From positions 35,995 to 99,994 of the IMG/VR virus record IMGVR_UViG_3300021170_000011: DNA of 64,000 nt; one strand, given 5' to 3'. Of this stretch, positions 48,707 to 56,509 are shown in pieces; the first letter of the stretch is position 1; each line of letters opens with the position of its first letter. Made by a program: the position numbers and the translations under genes. Source of the DNA: a virus. The notes under the pieces were generated by a model. The model had not been told where the DNA came from and did no database searches. It saw only the letters and a program-made list of their open reading frames with translations.

Positions 48707-48736
48707 TGAACGGCGTCAAACGTTGGGAATTACGAT
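48707..48736 (+). promoter_or_regulatory. Rightward promoter, probably giving a leaderless mRNA
   Basis: -35-like TGAACG, 18-bp spacer, -10 TACGAT (48731-48736), then seven bases and the ATG at 48744. With a usual 7-nt distance the transcript would begin at the start codon. A core-like GTATACGGCGTCTAG lies just upstream at 48691. Confidence 0.6.
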
Positions 48737-48743
48737 ACACATA

Positions 48744-49793
48744 ATGGGTGGCCCGGACAACCCGCCACCTGTTATTACCGCGTTCCCGCACGTCAAACCG
48801 TGGTCCAGTGTGACACGGAATGTGCGTCTTGGCCACAACCGCTCCACCGACACATGGGTTCAGGCGGTCAGCCAAACACTTCTCACCCCCTCCGAAACCG
48901 CTGTCCTGTCGGTGATCGCCAGCAACACCGAGCATCGGACGTGGGACGGGTTCCGCTGGTCCATCGATCATCTGCGCAAGTGGGCGGGTGTCAGCCGGGC
49001 CACGGTCGAGAAGGCGTTGCGGCGTCTGCGGGCGCTGCTGCTGATCCGTCAGGACGGGTCGATCAAGACCAACCATCAGGCAGATGACCAACGGCGTGAT
49101 GTTGTCGTTTACCGGCTGGCCGGGATCCCGGACCACCCGTTGCCGGTCCATGTGGAACGTGCACGGGACCCGGAATCGGCTGTCTGGACCGACGACGATC
49201 AAAACGCTGTGACCTGCAAATTTACGTATACTCCAGAACAACACCCCGCGTCCCCCCGGACACATCAAACCCCTGATACCTGTACTCCAGATCTCTCCCG
49301 TCCCGACGTAGTCGAAGATCGTTACGTAGGTCAACGCGCTGACGCGGAACGGGAAACGATCATCCCCGCCGACATCACCACCCGCCTCACCCGCACCCAA
49401 CGCCGCCGACTAGCCGCCATCGCCGCCGAAACCCTCACCCGCGACGGCATCAGCCCGGCCCGGCTGGCTGCCCGCGTCCGCCGCTGGTGGACCGCGACCG
49501 GCGGCCGGATCCGGTCCGCGTTCGGCTGGTGCTGGCATGCGATCGAGCGGCGTCACTACGGCTGCGCTGATCCCCGCTGCGAGGACGGCGACCTGTGGGA
49601 CGGCGACCGGATCACCGGCCGCTGTGCCGGGTGTACCGAACGCCGCCGGGACCGCGCGGCCGTGGTGCGCGCCGGACAGGTCCCCACGGCGCCGTACACG
49701 GCCCCGTGGACCCCGGCGTGGGTGTCGGACCGCACGGACGCCCACCGGGCGCTGACGGCGTTCCTGGCGGCCCCTGTGGTGTACGCCACGTAA
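48744..49793 (+). CDS. Winged-helix replication-initiator-like DNA-binding protein (349 aa)
   Basis: ATG 48744; no Shine-Dalgarno upstream, consistent with a leaderless message. Residues about 38-115 form a helix-turn-helix/winged-helix with LTPSETAVLSVIASNTEH and DHLRKWAGVSRATVEKALRR (recognition helix), as in phage and plasmid initiators of the DnaD/RepA-like type. The middle is linker-like; residues 270-320 hold a zinc-ribbon-like CADPRCEDGDLWDG ... CAGC. Likely binds the inverted repeats directly upstream. Confidence 0.7.
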   Translation: MGGPDNPPPVITAFPHVKPWSSVTRNVRLGHNRSTDTWVQAVSQTLLTPSETAVLSVIASNTEHRTWDGFRWSIDHLRKWAGVSRATVEKALRRLRALLLIRQDGSIKTNHQADDQRRDVVVYRLAGIPDHPLPVHVERARDPESAVWTDDDQNAVTCKFTYTPEQHPASPRTHQTPDTCTPDLSRPDVVEDRYVGQRADAERETIIPADITTRLTRTQRRRLAAIAAETLTRDGISPARLAARVRRWWTATGGRIRSAFGWCWHAIERRHYGCADPRCEDGDLWDGDRITGRCAGCTERRRDRAAVVRAGQVPTAPYTAPWTPAWVSDRTDAHRALTAFLAAPVVYAT

Positions 49794-49826
49794 ACGATTG
49801 TCGTATTGTTCCGCCAGTACGATTCG

Positions 49827-49856
49827 TTGCCGCGTGAAACGGGTATCCGATACTCT
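49827..49856 (+). promoter_or_regulatory. Possible rightward promoter
   Basis: TTGCCG, 18-bp spacer, TACTCT, 41 bp before the gene at 49898. Lies in a 104-bp gap after the initiator-like gene. Moderate match only. Confidence 0.4.
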
Positions 49857-49897
49857 AGGGATCAAGTGGGGGAGACCACAGAAACACGGGATACCTC

Positions 49898-50326
49898 ATG
49901 ACCGCTGAAACCATTACCACCGCCACAGGGATTTCCCCGGGAACCCAAGTCTGCAAGCGCTGCCAGAAGGAAAAACTCCTTACCGAGTTCCACTTCCAAC
50001 GGGACCGCCCCAAGCCCGGACAGGCAGCCTCCGACGCCCCACGCATCCGCTATCGCCGCGAATGCAAGGAGTGCCACAAGGAGAACATGCGGCAGCGCCG
50101 GGTAGAGAAAGTCAAGTCCGGCGGCATTGAATACCTTGACAACGAGACAAGCCGTATCCGAGAGTTCTACCGTAATAATCCGGACCGGTTGGAAATGCGA
50201 CGGGCAGCCGACCGCGCCAAATACGCGGCACTAGCCGAGTTGAAAGCGCGGCACATGAATGAGTTCAACCAGCTCATTCAGTACTACCGCCGCCACGAAG
50301 GGATCCCCGATGACTACCCTCACTGA
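49898..50326 (+). CDS. Hypothetical protein with N-terminal zinc ribbon (142 aa)
   Basis: ATG 49898. VCKRCQKEKLLTEFHFQRD and RRECKECHKENMRQRRVEKV make a four-Cys ribbon with a basic helix, the layout of zinc modules that often precede HNH domains; no HNH follows. The second half is a charged helix (LEMRRAADRAKYAALAELKA). Confidence 0.65.
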   Translation: MTAETITTATGISPGTQVCKRCQKEKLLTEFHFQRDRPKPGQAASDAPRIRYRRECKECHKENMRQRRVEKVKSGGIEYLDNETSRIREFYRNNPDRLEMRRAADRAKYAALAELKARHMNEFNQLIQYYRRHEGIPDDYPH

Positions 50327-50627
50327 GGAAGCGCGATGGGCTAACCTGCGCAACGACCTCGTGGCGCAGTTCGAGACGTGGTCCATTCCCGCAGCTGACT
50401 ACCGCGCCGCCACCATCGTCCGCGAACTCCGCCGCAAGGGCTGGCGCACCCCCATCCCCGCATGGCAGCGGCTACCGCTGGCAGCCGATGACGACGTGAT
50501 CCTGAAAGACAACGACGACGTCAACCGCTACGCCGACGACGTCCGGGCCCGCTCCCTCAGCCCCGAACGCATCCAGCAGCACATAGACGCCTGCCGCGCA
50601 GCCCTGCGCTCCGGACCAGGCGACTAG
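50310..50627 (+). CDS. Hypothetical protein (105 aa)
   Basis: ATG 50310 with GAAGGGAT upstream, inside the end of the preceding gene. Helical N-terminus (TLTEEARWANLRNDLVAQFE) and acidic middle (LAADDDVILKDNDDVNRYAD). The 17 codons upstream in the same frame are not needed. Function unknown. Confidence 0.55.
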   Translation: MTTLTEEARWANLRNDLVAQFETWSIPAADYRAATIVRELRRKGWRTPIPAWQRLPLAADDDVILKDNDDVNRYADDVRARSLSPERIQQHIDACRAALRSGPGD

Positions 50628-50836
50628 TGGCCGCGCGACTGACCCCCGGCGAGTCCCGGGCGATTGGTCGCGCGGCCGGGTACCTGATCCGCATGCTCAT
50701 CCACATGGGCATGTGGTGGACCCTGCTCATCGTCGGCGCCTGCACCGGATTCACATACGCCATATACACACTCCCCCGCTGGTGGCGTGTAGTCGAGGAC
50801 GGCTGGGACGCGGTCATGGATTGGATGGAACGGTGA
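50627..50836 (+). CDS. Small membrane protein (69 aa)
   Basis: GTG 50627 overlaps the previous stop (TAGTG). One hydrophobic segment (LIHMGMWWTLLIVGACTGF) and a C-terminal aromatic stretch (RWWRVVEDGWDAVMDWMER). Function unknown. Confidence 0.55.
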   Translation: MAARLTPGESRAIGRAAGYLIRMLIHMGMWWTLLIVGACTGFTYAIYTLPRWWRVVEDGWDAVMDWMER

Positions 50837-51303
50837 AACGCACCCCACTGACCCGTAAGACACCGCTAGTAGCTAATCGCGGCATGTCGGAGGTCAGGTC
50901 GCTGAAACGCGGCCAGCCGACCAAACGGGCACCCCGCAACACCGGCCCCACGACCGCAGTCCGGAAAGGGGTCGTAGAACGGGCCCACGGCGTCTGTGAA
51001 CGCTGCGGACAGGCCATCCGGGGTGACTACAGCATCCACCACCGGAAACCCCGTGGAATGGGTGGTACAACCGACCCGGCGGCGAACAGCCCCAGTAACC
51101 TAGTGCTGTTGTGCGGATCAGCGACCACCCCCGGCGGCTGCCACACGTCGGTGGAGAAGTTCCGGGACGCTGCCGTGGCAACCGGCTGGATCGTGCCCCG
51201 CAGCGGCAACCCGGCCACCGTGCCGATCAAACGCCACAACGGCTGGTTCATCCTCAACGCCGACTACACGATGACCCGAACTGTACGACCGGAGGAACAA
51301 TGA
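50833..51303 (+). CDS. HNH endonuclease (156 aa)
   Basis: GTG 50833 (GTGA overlap). Core: VCERCGQAIRGDYSIHHRKPRGMGG with the catalytic His-His, then SPSNLVLLCGSATTPGGCH (Asn and second Cys pair). Basic N-terminal 50 residues (KRTPLTRKTPLV ... KRGQPTKRAPRN) probably bind DNA. Placed in the early rightward operon, possibly assisting replication or packaging. Confidence 0.88.
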   Translation: MKRTPLTRKTPLVANRGMSEVRSLKRGQPTKRAPRNTGPTTAVRKGVVERAHGVCERCGQAIRGDYSIHHRKPRGMGGTTDPAANSPSNLVLLCGSATTPGGCHTSVEKFRDAAVATGWIVPRSGNPATVPIKRHNGWFILNADYTMTRTVRPEEQ

Positions 51304-51713
51304 CCGAACACTACGGACTCACCGACCGCGAGCATGCCCTGTACGCGCTGGCGGTGCTGCGTGCGTTCTCCGACGCCGACTGCCACGAGGGTGTGATCTG
51401 GCACGTCCGCGACGGCCGCGTGTTCTTCTCCGCGATGTGTTCCGACACGTTCGCGTGGGGCACCGCCGACGCCGAACCCATCGACCCGGCAGACATTCCC
51501 GCGCTGGATCAGTGCCTCAAAGACTTGGCCGACATCGGCAACGGTGTTCTGTACTTCCTGCCGGAACTGTTCGCGTCCCGGAAACGCGGGACCCGGCCGA
51601 TGAACCGCTGGATGACGAAGATCATCGGCGATGACAAGCCGGAAGACGCAGCGGTCCGCGCCCTGTTCGAGGCTGCCGGGCCGCCCCGGGAATCCGTTTT
51701 CGGCGCCCCGTAG
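51300..51713 (+). CDS. Hypothetical protein (137 aa)
   Basis: ATG 51300 with GGAGGAACA and ATGA overlap. Helical/beta mix with DREHALYALAVLRAFSDADC and VIWHVRDGRVFFSAMCSDTF. No recognised motif. Confidence 0.6.
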   Translation: MTEHYGLTDREHALYALAVLRAFSDADCHEGVIWHVRDGRVFFSAMCSDTFAWGTADAEPIDPADIPALDQCLKDLADIGNGVLYFLPELFASRKRGTRPMNRWMTKIIGDDKPEDAAVRALFEAAGPPRESVFGAP

Positions 51714-51748
51714 AATCACAACCCCTGTCCCAACTGAAAGGCACACAA

Positions 51749-52096
51749 ATGGCCCACCGGCACAGCGTCACCATCCTCGACGACCTCGACGGCAGCGAGG
51801 GCGCGTCCAGCATCCGCTTTGGCCTCGACGACCGCTGGTATTCCGTTGACCTGTCCCCGGAGAACGAGAAAGAGTTCCGGGAACTGCTGCGGAAGTACGT
51901 GGACGCGGCCGTGGACGGCCCCGAAACGCCGGGCCCGCTGTCGCCGGGGGTGCGGGTGGCCCGCAACACCCACGACGTCCGGAAGTGGCTGTGGGCCAAC
52001 AACATCCAGATCGGCAGCCGGGGCCGTATCCCCAACGTGTACCTGGACATGTACGACCGGCGGCAGGTGGACGAGGCGTACGTCGGCAAGGTGTAG
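51749..52096 (+). CDS. lsr2: Lsr2-like nucleoid-associated protein (115 aa)
   Basis: ATG 51749 with GAAAGG. N-terminal domain VTILDDLDGSEGASSIRFGLDDRWYSVDLS is the Lsr2 dimerisation signature; the C-terminal half has VRKWLWANNIQIGSRGRIPN, equivalent to the Lsr2 DNA-binding helix pair with the RGR AT-hook-like motif. Lsr2 silences AT-rich foreign DNA in actinobacteria; a phage copy may titrate or counter host Lsr2 or organise phage DNA. Last rightward gene, followed by a strong terminator. Confidence 0.93.
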   Translation: MAHRHSVTILDDLDGSEGASSIRFGLDDRWYSVDLSPENEKEFRELLRKYVDAAVDGPETPGPLSPGVRVARNTHDVRKWLWANNIQIGSRGRIPNVYLDMYDRRQVDEAYVGKV

Positions 52097-52105
52097 AAGA
52101 CACAG

Positions 52106-52135
52106 CGAACCCCCGGCATCGTCGCCGGGGGTTCG
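52106..52135. terminator. Bidirectional terminator between rightward and leftward early genes
   Basis: CGAACCCCCGGC pairs with GCCGGGGGTTCG over a 6-nt loop. It separates lsr2 from the leftward gene ending at 52163. Confidence 0.85.
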
Positions 52136-52162
52136 TGTCGTTAGCAGCGGATGCCGGGCAGC

Positions 52163-52567
52163 CTACGCCCAAGCCTTCACCGCCGCCGGGAACTCCGCCG
52201 CCAGGTTGTACACCTGGTCCCCGGCCGGGCCCCCGACCTCGTAAAACACCTTCTCGATTGCCCGATCCGGCGAGTACGTCAACTTGTAGATACGGCATTT
52301 CTCCGGCTGCCGGTCGGCCGACAGGTACCGGGAGTGAACGAACACCGCGTCCAGCCGCACCCGGTCCCACGGGAACGACTCCGATTCGCGCTGCTGCTGC
52401 AACCCGACGCGCAGGTTCCCGATCTCGTCCCGGACCGACCCGATGTCGTCGCGGCCAGCCAGCAGGTACCGGAACTCGTCCAGGGAACGCCGCTGCAAAT
52501 CCCGAATAGCCTCGTCGATCAGGTCATAGGCGGCTTCCCGCGCCGACCCCTCACCCCACGCGCTCAT
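52163..52567 (-). CDS. Hypothetical protein (134 aa)
   Basis: N-terminal charged helices (EAAYDLIDEAIRDLQRRSLD), then a beta-rich part (DAVFVHSRYLSADRQPEK). No recognised motif. Last gene before the terminator at 52106. Confidence 0.6.
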   Translation of the reverse strand: MSAWGEGSAREAAYDLIDEAIRDLQRRSLDEFRYLLAGRDDIGSVRDEIGNLRVGLQQQRESESFPWDRVRLDAVFVHSRYLSADRQPEKCRIYKLTYSPDRAIEKVFYEVGGPAGDQVYNLAAEFPAAVKAWA

Positions 52568-52619
52568 GGATACACCCCACCGTCCTCGCGTCGATGTTGA
52601 TCCCGTCCACGGCCGTCAC
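52551..52619 (-). CDS. Possible 22-residue peptide
   Basis: GTG 52619 gives a GTGA overlap with the upstream stop and encodes MTAVDGINIDARTVGCIHE plus three residues, ending inside the next gene. Length makes it uncertain; it would fill the only gap in an otherwise coupled chain. Confidence 0.3.
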   Translation of the reverse strand: MTAVDGINIDARTVGCIHERVG

Positions 52620-53083
52620 CCCACCGGCTGCGGCGACGTCGCCCCGATGGGGTCACCGCCCCTGTAGAACGATGCTGTGCACGCTACCGACGCGACCCCT
52701 GACACGTTGACGTCCGCCGACGGACGGACCGTCACAGCGTCGCCTGCGGCCATGTCGGGGATGTCGGTGACACGGGTCCACGCGACCGGCGCGCCGTCGC
52801 TGATGAACTGCACCTGAACGCCGTAGCCATTGGCCTGGTCACGGTTGGTGTTGTGGAACGTCATGGTTGCCGTCCACAGGGTTCCGGACTTGCCAGGTGC
52901 GGCCGTGCAGTCCGTCAGCGTGTACTTGATTCCGTGGCCCTGGTGCAACAGTTTCGTGTGGTCCGCGTGGACGGCGCACATGATCCCGGCGTACACGCCC
53001 CACGCCGCCAACGGCAACCCGACGACCGTTCCCACCGCGATCCACGCGGCCGGACGGTTCATGATCTGGATTTCGGCAGTCAC
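52616..53083 (-). CDS. Membrane-anchored extracytoplasmic protein (155 aa)
   Basis: One N-terminal TM/signal-anchor helix (AAWIAVGTVVGLPLAAWGVY, residues 12-31) and a C-terminal beta-sandwich-like domain (IKYTLTDCTAAPGKSG ... VRPSADVNVSGVASVACTAS) with paired cysteines, the pattern of DUF4352-like telokinin-type domains in actinobacterial exported proteins. Likely located outside the membrane. Confidence 0.65.
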   Translation of the reverse strand: MTAEIQIMNRPAAWIAVGTVVGLPLAAWGVYAGIMCAVHADHTKLLHQGHGIKYTLTDCTAAPGKSGTLWTATMTFHNTNRDQANGYGVQVQFISDGAPVAWTRVTDIPDMAAGDAVTVRPSADVNVSGVASVACTASFYRGGDPIGATSPQPVG

Positions 53084-53340
53084 TTATCCTCCTCCCCTGC
53101 GACGACGATCTTCACGGTGTCGATGTCGATGGTGTGGGGGAACGTCAGACGGCCAGCGATGCCGTTCAACCAGTGGTCGTAATGCCGGTGGACGATGGAG
53201 CGGATGTCACCCCGGTTCACGGACCAGTCCCAGCACGCGCCCAGCACCGTCAACACGGTGAGGATCAGTTCCTTGCTGTCACGCGCCTTCAGCTCGACCG
53301 GTTCCTTAAACGGCGGCGACGTAACGGTGATGCTGTACAC
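53080..53340 (-). CDS. Hypothetical protein (86 aa)
   Basis: GTG 53340 with GGAGGAAGCT. Starts YSITVTSPPFKEPVELKARD, a beta strand pair, followed by helix and IDIDTVKIVVAGEEDK. Overlaps the next gene (53083) by a GTGA. Function unknown. Confidence 0.55.
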   Translation of the reverse strand: MYSITVTSPPFKEPVELKARDSKELILTVLTVLGACWDWSVNRGDIRSIVHRHYDHWLNGIAGRLTFPHTIDIDTVKIVVAGEEDK

Positions 53341-53393
53341 AGCTTCCTCCGGATAGTGGGCCGCCCCGGGTGCGACCGGGGCGGCGTGCGGTG

Positions 53394-53516
53394 TTACTTC
53401 TTGCTGCCGATCAGGACACCCAACACCTTGATCACAGCGGCGCCGACGGGGGCCGCGATAGCGCCGCGCACAGCACCCCCGGCAATACCGATCGGCTTCT
53501 TCTCCTTCTTGCCCAT
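53394..53516 (-). CDS. 40-residue Lys-rich amphipathic peptide
   Basis: ATG 53516 has AGGAGGG at 6-nt spacing. MGKKEKKPIGIAGGAVRGAI is followed by a Gly/Ala/Val-rich hydrophobic stretch (AAPVGAAVIKVLGVLIGS) and KK. It looks like a cationic membrane-active mini-protein. Function unknown; membrane disruption or regulation is a guess. Confidence 0.55.
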   Translation of the reverse strand: MGKKEKKPIGIAGGAVRGAIAAPVGAAVIKVLGVLIGSKK

Positions 53517-53591
53517 GCCATTCCCTCCTGCCGGGTCTTTCCCGGTCCCCACAGCCCCCGGAACAGCGTCCCGGGGGCCACGGGCACCCGG

Positions 53592-53948
53592 CTACGCGTA
53601 CAGGGCGGCGATGGACGTGGCGCGGTCCACGAGGCCCCGGATGACGGCCGTGAACGCCTCCGTCGGCTCCGGGTGGGTCCGCGTCGGCTCGGCGCCGACG
53701 ACGACCTCCATCCACACCGACTCGGGCGCCACGAAGTTGATGTCCGTCATCTTCGCGGTGTCGTCGTCGATGAACGTGGCCATGGCGTGGGACGCGTACT
53801 CGTCGTTCCGGTTGTACCGAACCGACACCTGCAACAGCACGCCGTCCTTGGGGTGGCCGTTGTCCTCGACGATCCACCAGTACTGGTCGATCATGTACGA
53901 CCCGTACGCGTTGAACCCGTACACGTTGTCGATCAGGTCTGCCTTCAT
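53592..53948 (-). CDS. Hypothetical protein (118 aa)
   Basis: ATG 53948 with GGAGGAAAC. Beta-rich domain (YMIDQYWWIVEDNGHPKDGV ... ATFIDDDTAKMTDINFVAPE) with a C-terminal helix. No recognised motif. Confidence 0.6.
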   Translation of the reverse strand: MKADLIDNVYGFNAYGSYMIDQYWWIVEDNGHPKDGVLLQVSVRYNRNDEYASHAMATFIDDDTAKMTDINFVAPESVWMEVVVGAEPTRTHPEPTEAFTAVIRGLVDRATSIAALYA

Positions 53949-53968
53949 GTTTCCTCCGTAGTCCCGGG

Positions 53969-54277
53969 TCACAGCCCGGCGTCGGTTTCCATTTTCTTGA
54001 GTTGCGCGGCCAGCCGGTCCCGTTCGGCCTCGATCTCCTTCGGGGTTTTCGGCGGGTTGACGAACATCCCGCAGAGGACCAGCGCGACGGGCCACACCAG
54101 GAACGACAACAGGGTTGCCACCCCGACGATCCAGAACGCGTCGTCGTCAGCCTCGACCCAGTTCAGGCCGAAGTCACGGATGGCCATGGCACGCAGGCGG
54201 CCGTACACGTAGCGGCCGGTCAACGTGCCCATGATTACGTCCGCGACGACCGCCGACGCGATGATGGCAGCTTCCAC
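53969..54277 (-). CDS. Membrane protein with C-terminal coiled coil (102 aa)
   Basis: GTG 54277. TM segments near residues 3-19 and 50-72 (VGVATLLSFLVWPVALVLCG), and an end FVNPPKTPKEIEAERDRLAA-type charged helix. Function unknown. Confidence 0.6.
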   Translation of the reverse strand: MEAAIIASAVVADVIMGTLTGRYVYGRLRAMAIRDFGLNWVEADDDAFWIVGVATLLSFLVWPVALVLCGMFVNPPKTPKEIEAERDRLAAQLKKMETDAGL

Positions 54278-54284
54278 GGGCGTT

Positions 54285-54410
54285 CTACTCGTCGCCCTTG
54301 GTAGCCAGCCGCCAATACGCGTAGGCACCGAAACCGATCACGGACCCGATGAACGCGGACACGCCGACCACGCAGGCGTCCACGTACCACGTCCATAGGC
54401 GATGGATCAT
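54285..54410 (-). CDS. 41-residue membrane protein
   Basis: ATG 54410 with AGAAGGGAG. MIHRLWTWYVDACVVGVSAF followed by a Gly-rich hydrophobic stretch and KGDE: one TM helix. Coupled region of mini membrane proteins. Confidence 0.5.
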   Translation of the reverse strand: MIHRLWTWYVDACVVGVSAFIGSVIGFGAYAYWRLATKGDE

Positions 54411-54499
54411 GTGTGCTCCCTTCTGTTGGGGTTCGGTAGCCGGTTGACCACCTACGGGGGGCCCCGGGACCCGCAGGTCCCGGCTCCCGCCGGGGGTGT

Positions 54500-54616
54500 T
54501 CAGTCGCCCCAGAAAAGCAACACGATGATGAATGCGATGATGATGTACAGGACGAACAGCGCCCCGATTACGGCGAGGACCCACACCGGTGTCATCCACG
54601 TCAGGTGGATGATCAC
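54500..54616 (-). CDS. 38-residue membrane protein
   Basis: GTG 54616 overlaps the upstream stop (GTGA). Nearly the whole peptide is one hydrophobic helix (VWVLAVIGALFVLYIIIAF) ending in WGD. Function unknown. Confidence 0.5.
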   Translation of the reverse strand: MIIHLTWMTPVWVLAVIGALFVLYIIIAFIIVLLFWGD

Positions 54617-54930
54617 CGGTCGGTCCACTTCGGCCACAGCGCGGCGATCTCCGCCACGGCGGTGTTGCGGGTAGCGGCCTTGTACTCGTCGCGGTCCACC
54701 GTCGTGAACTGCTCGTCGTACATGTCGTAGCCGCCGTGGTCGAGGCTGAACAGGAGGTCCAGGCGGTCCAGCGCGCGGGCCGCGTTGTGGTCGTAGATGG
54801 CGCGGACATATGACGTCCACACCTTGTCCCGCATCCTGCGGTGTTCGGTGCTGAGCGCCCACGTGGGCGGGTTCAACACGGCGTCGGTGGTGATGGACAG
54901 GTTGGGGTCCCGGGCCGGTCGTGCGGTCAT
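54613..54930 (-). CDS. Hypothetical protein (105 aa)
   Basis: ATG 54930 with AAAGGAACC. Contains STEHRRMRDKVWTSYVRAIY and ARALDRLDLLFSLDHGGYDM; helical, no TM. Function unknown. Confidence 0.6.
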   Translation of the reverse strand: MTARPARDPNLSITTDAVLNPPTWALSTEHRRMRDKVWTSYVRAIYDHNAARALDRLDLLFSLDHGGYDMYDEQFTTVDRDEYKAATRNTAVAEIAALWPKWTDR

Positions 54931-54971
54931 GGTCGTGGTTCCTTTCCGGTTGGGGTGTCCGTGATCGGACT

Positions 54972-55005
54972 TAGGGCGTCCCGGCCCCGTTTCCGGGACG
55001 CCCTA
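54972..55005 (-). terminator. Terminator-like hairpin
   Basis: TAGGGCGTCCCGG and CCGGGACGCCCTA form a perfect 13-bp stem with an 8-nt loop 8 bp past the end of the gene at 55013. No clear U-tract. Confidence 0.55.
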
Positions 55006-55012
55006 GGCTCGG

Positions 55013-55681
55013 TCAGAACTCGCCGTCGTTCATCTCCGCCATGTACGCGGCCCGCTCCTGCTCGGCCTCACGCCGGGCGAACGCGATCTTCCACGCCGCG
55101 TCCTCGGCGCCGTCACCGAAGTACTTCTTCAGGCACACCGGGCCGATGCCCAGCGTCCGCGACGTCTCATCGGTCAGGCCCCGGTGGCAGACGCTGCACA
55201 CGCCCTTCTCGTGGCCGTAGCGGACCGCAGCCTCCAGCGGGTTCCGGGCGATACCTGCCAGGATCTGCCGGGACTCGGCGCGGTCCACCCGCAGCTCGTT
55301 GTCGCCGCTGATCCGCTTGACGAACGTGTATCCGGCCCAGCGGCCCTCGGTCGGCCGGTCCACCTTGAAGAAGTAGGTCTTGCCGTCGTTGCTGTTCACC
55401 AGCGCGTAGTGACCGGCGGGGACGTCGGGGGTGGCGGCGGGGCGGACGATGCGGGCGGTGTCGGTGCCGGTGCGCTGCTTCTTGACCAGTTCGATGGTGG
55501 CGCTGATGAGGTCGCTGACCACGCGGCGGCTGGTCTGCTGGTCCTGTTCGGCGATTCCGGCCCAGATCTTCTTGATGAAGTCGGCCTTGTCCTCCGGCTT
55601 GTGCCAGCCCATCTGGACGGCGAGGTTGAAGAGGGTGTTGATCTGCTTGTCCGTGGCGGGGGTGTAGTCGGTGGTGGTCAT
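55013..55681 (-). CDS. DUF6011-like zinc protein (222 aa)
   Basis: ATG 55681 with GGAGGACACC. The C-terminal region GVCSVCHRGLTDETSRTLGI followed by GPVC is the DUF6011 zinc knuckle found in many actinophage proteins; the N-terminal 70 residues are helical (TDKQINTLFNLAVQMGWH) and the middle 100 beta-rich with KTYFFKVDRPTEGRWAGYTF. First gene after a conserved promoter. Function unknown. Confidence 0.75.
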   Translation of the reverse strand: MTTTDYTPATDKQINTLFNLAVQMGWHKPEDKADFIKKIWAGIAEQDQQTSRRVVSDLISATIELVKKQRTGTDTARIVRPAATPDVPAGHYALVNSNDGKTYFFKVDRPTEGRWAGYTFVKRISGDNELRVDRAESRQILAGIARNPLEAAVRYGHEKGVCSVCHRGLTDETSRTLGIGPVCLKKYFGDGAEDAAWKIAFARREAEQERAAYMAEMNDGEF

Positions 55682-55716
55682 GGTGTCCTCCGGTTCGTCG
55701 CGGTTCCGATAGGAAC

Positions 55717-55746
55717 ATCGTAAGCCCATACCCTAAACGGTGTCTA
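55717..55746 (-). promoter_or_regulatory. Leftward promoter of the conserved TACGAT family with palindromic core
   Basis: Minus strand -35 TAGACA, 18-bp spacer starting CCGTTTAGGGTA, -10 TACGAT. The segment CCATACCCTA ... TAGGGTATGG is a 10-bp inverted repeat centred on the -35/core, a likely operator. Drives 55013-55681. Confidence 0.8.
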
Positions 55747-55775
55747 GGGTATGGGGACGGTCCGACCAACATTCC

Positions 55776-56069
55776 CTACGGCAACGCCAGCTCATCCGTC
55801 AGCCGTTTCACCATGGCCTCCGACGGATACAACGCCCGGATGACCGCCGCCGACGTCGGCATGAAGTCACCGGCCATCAACGACCCAACCACGAACCGCA
55901 CCGCCTCCAACGTCGCCTCAGCACGCTCCGCCCGGTCCGTCAGCCCCTCGATGATCTGGTTGGTGGTCCACTGCACGTCACGCGCCGACTGCTCGTACAG
56001 CTTGGCCATGAAGATCCCGAAGTCCTTGCGGATCGTGATGGTCTCGCCGCCGTCGGCGTCCCCGCTCAT
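55776..56069 (-). CDS. Hypothetical protein (97 aa)
   Basis: ATG 56069 (ATGA overlap). Starts MSGDADGGETITIRKDFGIF and contains a helical region (LTDRAERAEATLEAVRFVVG). Function unknown. Confidence 0.6.
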   Translation of the reverse strand: MSGDADGGETITIRKDFGIFMAKLYEQSARDVQWTTNQIIEGLTDRAERAEATLEAVRFVVGSLMAGDFMPTSAAVIRALYPSEAMVKRLTDELALP

Positions 56070-56509
56070 CCGTTCGGCCACGGGGCGTCGTTGACGATGG
56101 CCATGACCATCGCCTCCAGATCCTCCATGGTGTTGCTGGAGTTGAACATGTCGTTCGCCTGCCACGACGTAATCCCGAACAGCGCCGCCGCCGCGTACTC
56201 GATACCGACCGCGTTCACAGCCTTGCCGTTGTTGCCGCTGGTCTCGAACGTGTGGTCGATCACCATCGCCTCCCGGCGGATGGCCTCCGGCAGCGACGAC
56301 ACCACGACGTCGTCCGCGATGATGCTCTGTTGCGCCGTCAGGTTGTAGATGAGGTCACCCCCGGCGAGGAGAACCCCGTGCCCGGCGATGCAGGCCGTAG
56401 TCCGGCACACGCTCTTCCGCCCCCACGTCCGCTGGTCCCACATCGACGGGTTGGCCTTGATCAGGTAGAACGTGCCGAGCAGGTGCCACTTCTTCTGTTG
56501 CGCGTCCAT
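56066..56509 (-). CDS. Hypothetical protein (147 aa)
   Basis: ATG 56509 with GGAGGAAACAC. KWHLLGTFYLIKANPSMWDQ, CRTTACIAGHGVLLAGG and a C-terminal helical part (WQANDMFNSSNTMEDLEAMV). The CRTTACIAGH segment recurs in phage and actinobacterial proteins of unknown function. Confidence 0.65.
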   Translation of the reverse strand: MDAQQKKWHLLGTFYLIKANPSMWDQRTWGRKSVCRTTACIAGHGVLLAGGDLIYNLTAQQSIIADDVVVSSLPEAIRREAMVIDHTFETSGNNGKAVNAVGIEYAAAALFGITSWQANDMFNSSNTMEDLEAMVMAIVNDAPWPNG

